Assembly: GCA_900548185.1 (NCBI GenBank)
Contig: URJJ01000067.1
Location: forward strand, 1-8,372
DNA: 8,372 nucleotides
Origin: an uncultured Opitutales bacterium
GTDB lineage: Bacteria; Verrucomicrobiota; Verrucomicrobiia; Opitutales; Intestinicryptomonadaceae
Reading direction: 5' to 3'
Each line of letters starts with the position of its first letter. Positions within the stretch are counted from its first letter, which is position 1. Below, in pieces: positions 5,661 through 8,372 of the stretch. Under the pieces are notes generated by a model. The model ran no database searches. It was not told where the DNA came from and worked only from the letters and a program-made list of their open reading frames with translations. The position numbers were made by a program, and so were the translations under genes.

Positions 5661-6164
5661 TCAGCCCTCGGCTTCGGGCCCTGGCTTGAGGAATGTGAAT
5701 ATCCCCGTAAAAATCAGGTTTATGCCGACAAGCACCCCGATAAACCAGAAGCCGGAGGCGATATTGGCAAGTATCAGTATGCCCAGTATGCCCGTCGCCG
5801 CCGCGTTTAAAAGCGTTATTCCCGACGCCGGGCCCCGGCCCCTTGAACGCTTCCAGTAGAGGAATAGGAACGCGCTCTGGACCACGAATATCGCGCCTAT
5901 TGCCACGGTCAGCACGAGGGTCCCCTCCACGGGGTTTGCCATCATGAAGAACCCGCCGAGGGCGTACAGGACGGCCATGACAAAATACAGGGCCCTGTCC
6001 CAGCCGCCCTTCATCTGGGGGGATTGGAAGAGGGCGAAAATGGCGCCCACAAAAAAGCATGCGCCTATTACAATGTCCACGGATATGGACGTCGCTATCG
6101 GGTAGGAGAGGCAGAATACGCCCGCCAGCGCGAGGAGCGCGCCCGTTATTTTTCCAGATTTCAT
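5661..6164 (-). CDS. HdeD family (DUF308) six-helix inner-membrane protein
   Basis: The 167-residue protein is almost entirely membrane-embedded, with six predicted helices near 6-28, 29-47, 58-76, 82-104, 116-135 and 138-159. They are arranged as three helix pairs, the DUF308/HdeD pattern. The pair junctions read SYPIATSISVDIVIG, MANPVEGTLVLTVAIG and LANIASGFWFIGVLVGI; the first two keep the proline typical of the family, the third has lost it. E. coli HdeD is about 190 residues and contributes to acid resistance at high cell density; distant homologues are common and mostly uncharacterised, so acid resistance should not be assumed here. A good Shine-Dalgarno sequence, AAAGGA, lies three bases before the ATG, unlike most genes in this window, and supports the start. 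The gene is monocistronic, divergent from purT, with its own terminator. Confidence 0.88.
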   Translation of the reverse strand: MKSGKITGALLALAGVFCLSYPIATSISVDIVIGACFFVGAIFALFQSPQMKGGWDRALYFVMAVLYALGGFFMMANPVEGTLVLTVAIGAIFVVQSAFLFLYWKRSRGRGPASGITLLNAAATGILGILILANIASGFWFIGVLVGINLIFTGIFTFLKPGPEAEG

Positions 6165-6237
6165 AAATCCTTTCGGTTTCGCCCGTGAATGTCCGGCTGC
6201 GGACGGGGCGTCGTTTGCTTACGGGTTCTCTTATCGT

Positions 6238-6283
6238 AAAAGCCCCGCAGGCTTAAAGGCCCAAAGTCGGGGCGGGGCTTTTT
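6238..6283. terminator. bidirectional terminator-like hairpin between divergent hdeD-like and purT genes
   Basis: AAAAGCCCCGC (6238-6248) pairs perfectly over 11 bp with GCGGGGCTTTT (6272-6282), enclosing a 23-base loop that contains a minor GGC/GCC pairing. The stem ends in a T-run on both strands (five T's on +, four on -), so it could stop transcription from either side. Both flanking genes point away from it. On the - strand it would act as an attenuator for the hdeD-like gene if that promoter lies to the right. On the + strand it would shield purT from upstream transcription. Confidence 0.6.
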
Positions 6284-6316
6284 CGGCGTGTGCGCAGGCG
6301 CGGCGCAAAACATTGT

Positions 6317-6346
6317 TTGACTTGGGCGCGGCCTGTTTCCCATAAT
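6317..6346 (+). promoter_or_regulatory. sigma70-type promoter of purT
   Basis: TTGACT (6317-6322) and CATAAT (6341-6346) each match the consensus at five of six positions, with an 18-base spacer. The -10 box overlaps an in-frame ATG at 6345, which therefore lies upstream of the expected transcription start near 6353 and should not be in the mRNA. This favours the next ATG, at 6369, as the purT start, with a leader of about 16 bases. No PurR-like palindrome is evident. Confidence 0.65.
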
Positions 6347-6368
6347 GGGGCCTCAAAAATATGCAGCT

Positions 6369-7553
6369 ATGACCAGGATAGGAACGGTTTTTAAAAAGGG
6401 CGCGGCGCGCGCGATGCTTCTCGGAAGCGGCGAGCTGGGCAGGGAGGTCGTCATCGAGCTCAAGCGCCTCGGCGTCGAGGTGATAGCGGTTGACCGCTAT
6501 GCGGACGCTCCCGCGATGCAGGTGGCCGACCGCTCGCACGTGATTTCCATGCTCGACCCCGACGCCCTGGAGCGCGTCATCGAGCTTGAGAGGCCGGACT
6601 ACATCGTCCCGGAAGTGGAGGCCATCGCAACCTCCAAGCTCGTGGAGCTGGAAGCCCGGGGCTGGAACGTGGTTCCGACCGCGGCGGCGGTGAACTTCAC
6701 AATGAACCGCAAAAACATCCGCACCCTGGCGGCCGAAAAGCTCGGCATGAAGACTTCGCCCTACATGTTCGCCTCCACCGAGGATGAATTTGCGCGCGCC
6801 GTCGAAAAGATAGGCATGCCGTGCGTCGTAAAGCCCATAATGAGCTCGTCGGGGCACGGGCAGAGCGTCGTGAGGGCCCCCGGGGACGTAAAGGCCGCGT
6901 GGGAATATTCCCAAAGCGGCGGGCGCAGCGGCGCGGGCGAGGTCATTGTCGAGGGCTTTGTGGATTTCGACTATGAGATAACCATGCTCACGGTGCGCCA
7001 CAGCGGCGGCACGTCGTTTTGCGAGCCCGTGGGCCACGTCCAGGTTGACGGGGACTACCGCGAGAGCTGGCAGCCGGCTGCGATGTCGCCCGGGGCCGTC
7101 GAAAGGGCCCGCGAGTACGCCCGCCTCATAACCGACGCCCTCGGGGGGCGCGGAATCTTCGGCGTGGAGCTTTTTATAAAGGGAGACGAGGTGATTTTCA
7201 GCGAGGTCTCTCCGCGCCCGCACGACACCGGGATGGTTACGATGATTTCCCAGAACCTCTCGCAGTTTGCCCTCCACGCCCGCGCGATTCTGGGAATCCC
7301 GGTCCCCCACATAGAATTCTACGGCCCCAGCGCTAGCCGCGCCGTGGTGCTTGAGGGGGATTTCGACAATGTGGAGTTTTCGGGCCTGGAAAAGGTGCTG
7401 GGGCGCCCGAACGCCGACATGCGCATTTTCGGAAAGCCCTGCGTGAGGGGCCACCGCCGGATGGCCGTGCTGCTCGCCCGTGGGGAGGATACGGACGCCG
7501 CCCGCCGGACGACCGCCGAAATGCTCTCCGAACTGGGCGTCTCGGCGTCCTGA
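6369..7553 (+). CDS. purT: formate-dependent phosphoribosylglycinamide formyltransferase PurT
   Basis: PurT uses ATP and formate to convert GAR to formyl-GAR in de novo purine synthesis, independently of folate. The 394-residue protein aligns end to end with E. coli PurT (392 residues) and shares its numbering for much of its length. MLLGSGELGREV (16-27) and VDRYADAPAMQVADRSHVI (41-59) form the N-terminal PreATP-grasp domain. CVVKPIMSSSGHGQS (152-166) is the ATP-grasp glycine loop, with His where E. coli has Lys. GDYRESWQP (228-236) and GVELF...SEVSPRPHDTGM (265-289) follow; E267 and E279 match the Mg-ATP ligands. A frame extension to ATG 6345 adds eight residues but overlaps the -10 box, and E. 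coli PurT begins at the position of 6369, so I choose 6369. No clear Shine-Dalgarno site exists. The gene is closed by its own terminator; no other purine gene is nearby, as is common for purT. Confidence 0.97.
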   Translation: MTRIGTVFKKGAARAMLLGSGELGREVVIELKRLGVEVIAVDRYADAPAMQVADRSHVISMLDPDALERVIELERPDYIVPEVEAIATSKLVELEARGWNVVPTAAAVNFTMNRKNIRTLAAEKLGMKTSPYMFASTEDEFARAVEKIGMPCVVKPIMSSSGHGQSVVRAPGDVKAAWEYSQSGGRSGAGEVIVEGFVDFDYEITMLTVRHSGGTSFCEPVGHVQVDGDYRESWQPAAMSPGAVERAREYARLITDALGGRGIFGVELFIKGDEVIFSEVSPRPHDTGMVTMISQNLSQFALHARAILGIPVPHIEFYGPSASRAVVLEGDFDNVEFSGLEKVLGRPNADMRIFGKPCVRGHRRMAVLLARGEDTDAARRTTAEMLSELGVSAS

Positions 7554-7567
7554 CGGCTTCCGCCGCC

Positions 7568-7601
7568 GCCGCGCACGGTTCCGGCCGGCGCGGCTTTTTT
7601 T
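7568..7601 (+). terminator. Rho-independent terminator of purT
   Basis: GCCGCGC (7568-7574) pairs with GCGCGGC (7588-7594) across a 13-base GC-rich loop, followed at once by seven T's (7595-7601). It starts 15 bases after the purT stop and ends 18 bases before the M16 peptidase start, leaving little room for a separate promoter between them. Confidence 0.85.
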
Positions 7602-7619
7602 GCCTTTTGCATTTTCCGT

Positions 7620-8372
7620 ATGGCTAAATTTTCAAACCCTCCCGGCTTTGAGCATTCGAGGGCCGTCCTTCCAAACGGCATGGCGGTCTGCTGCGGATTC
7701 CTCCCGGGGCTTGAGACTGCCTCCGTCCAGTTGTGGGTGCGCGCGGGGTCGGCTTCCGAAGGCCCCCTCTCCGGCTGCGGGGTCTCGCATTTTGCCGAGC
7801 ACATGCTGTTCAAGGGCGCGGCGGGGCTTTCCGCTTCGGAGATGTCGATGCGCGCCCTGCGCGCCGGCGCCGAGATGAACGCCTACACGTGGTACGACCG
7901 GACGGTCTTTTACGCCGACCTGCCGCTCGGGGGCGTGGCGGAGGGCCTTTCCATCCTCTCCGACATGGCCTTCCGGGCGAACCTCGACGAGGGCGACTTT
8001 GAATCCGAACGCTCCGTCATCCTCCGGGAAATCGACATGTGCGCAGACGACCCCTCGGACGTCCTCTTCGACGCCTTCGCCTCGCGCGCCTTCCTCGCGG
8101 ACGGCTGCCGCCATCCGGTGATTGGCCGCGCCGACCTGCTGCGGTCGCTTTCGTGCGGCGAGCTGCGCGGATACGTGCGCGGCCGCTACCGGCCCCAGAA
8201 CATGTTTCTTAGCGTGGTTTCCGGCCTTCCCGCAGACGTTGTGCTCGGCATGGCTTCCGACCGCTTCGCATCGGAGCCTGCGCGGCGCGAAATCCGGGAG
8301 GGGTGCGCGTGCGATCCGCCCCAGACGGGTCCCCGCCGCATATCGCTAGAGGGCGGGCGGGGACCCGTCTGG
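7620..8372 (+). CDS. M16 family zinc peptidase, N-terminal part (runs off the contig)
   Basis: 251 codons are open to the window end; complete bacterial M16B peptidases are about 400-450 residues, so roughly the first half is present. The inverted zinc motif HxxEH is HFAEH at residues 57-61, within GVSHFAEHMLFKG. GAEMNAYTWYDRTVFYADLP (83-102) is the strand that follows in M16 enzymes. ERSVILREIDMCADDP (130-145) carries the third metal ligand, E137. VIGRADLLRSLS and LRGYVRGRYRPQNMFLSVVSG (to 202) are typical of the end of the first M16 domain. An intact active site suggests a catalytic subunit rather than an inactive partner. Such enzymes degrade peptides or process exported proteins; the substrate is unknown. 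No Shine-Dalgarno sequence precedes the ATG and no better start is seen. The last ten or so residues (from about 242) lie in a fold-back repeat and may not be genuine. Confidence 0.93.
   Translation, partial: MAKFSNPPGFEHSRAVLPNGMAVCCGFLPGLETASVQLWVRAGSASEGPLSGCGVSHFAEHMLFKGAAGLSASEMSMRALRAGAEMNAYTWYDRTVFYADLPLGGVAEGLSILSDMAFRANLDEGDFESERSVILREIDMCADDPSDVLFDAFASRAFLADGCRHPVIGRADLLRSLSCGELRGYVRGRYRPQNMFLSVVSGLPADVVLGMASDRFASEPARREIREGCACDPPQTGPRRISLEGGRGPVW
8321..8372. repeat. 17-bp inverted repeat at the extreme contig end
   Basis: CCAGACGGGTCCCCGCC (8321-8337) is repeated as its exact reverse complement at 8356-8372, the last base of the window, with 18 bases between. The arms may be longer, because the sequence stops there. 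The left arm encodes a natural-looking QTGPRR in the peptidase; the right arm may be a fold-back copy made in library preparation or assembly. Confidence 0.9.

Noticed and set aside
6231..7454. 407-codon - strand frame
   Set aside because: It is antisense to purT, whose whole-length match to the E. coli enzyme fixes the coding strand.
1..8372. A CRISPR array, prophage, toxin-antitoxin pair or defence island
   Set aside because: No regularly spaced repeats, integrase, transposase, phage structural gene or small paired genes were found; the genes are unrelated single units.

Overview
The window is a stretch of GC-rich bacterial chromosome that looks like the end-to-end sequence of a short-read assembly contig. 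Bases 1-49 are an Illumina Nextera adapter, not biology. The last 52 bases form a suspicious fold-back inverted repeat. The genes are housekeeping or accessory functions on both strands. A DUF4465-type secreted protein with a C-terminal VPEP / membrane helix / RRR sorting tail (PEP-CTERM) points to a Gram-negative lineage with an exosortase. Together with the strong GC bias and mostly weak Shine-Dalgarno sites, this fits Verrucomicrobiota (for example Opitutae) or a related PVC lineage. That assignment is an inference; no marker gene in the window settles it.

Layout. (1) 50-1370: a short leader with a promoter-overlapping inverted repeat, then a chorismatase-like protein (FkbO/Hyg5 family, RidA-like fold) on the + strand. 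(2) 1371-1793: a non-coding gap with hairpins. (3) 1794-1883: tRNA-Ser(UGA) on the - strand with its own likely promoter. (4) 2072-2692, - strand: a KvAP-like voltage-gated potassium channel. Its reading frame continues upstream through a plausible first membrane helix but is cut by an in-frame TAG. (5) 2834-3306: non-coding, with an 18-bp tandem duplication. (6) 3307-4233, +: an EamA/DMT ten-helix exporter, convergent with (7) 4352-5248, -: the DUF4465 PEP-CTERM protein, with a strong terminator between them. (8) 5661-6164, -: an HdeD-family six-helix membrane protein with a textbook terminator. (9) 6369-7553, +: purT, formate-dependent GAR transformylase, divergent from hdeD, with a good sigma70-type promoter that places the start at 6369. 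(10) 7620-8372, +: the N-terminal part of an M16 zinc peptidase, running off the end.

The genes do not form one pathway or operon. Nearly every gene is a single transcription unit with its own terminator or promoter. I see no multi-gene undescribed system. The points most worth following are the interrupted channel N-terminus, the chorismatase-like gene with no biosynthetic neighbours, the bidirectional terminator in a divergent promoter region, the leader structure of the PEP-CTERM gene, and the two contig-end artefacts.
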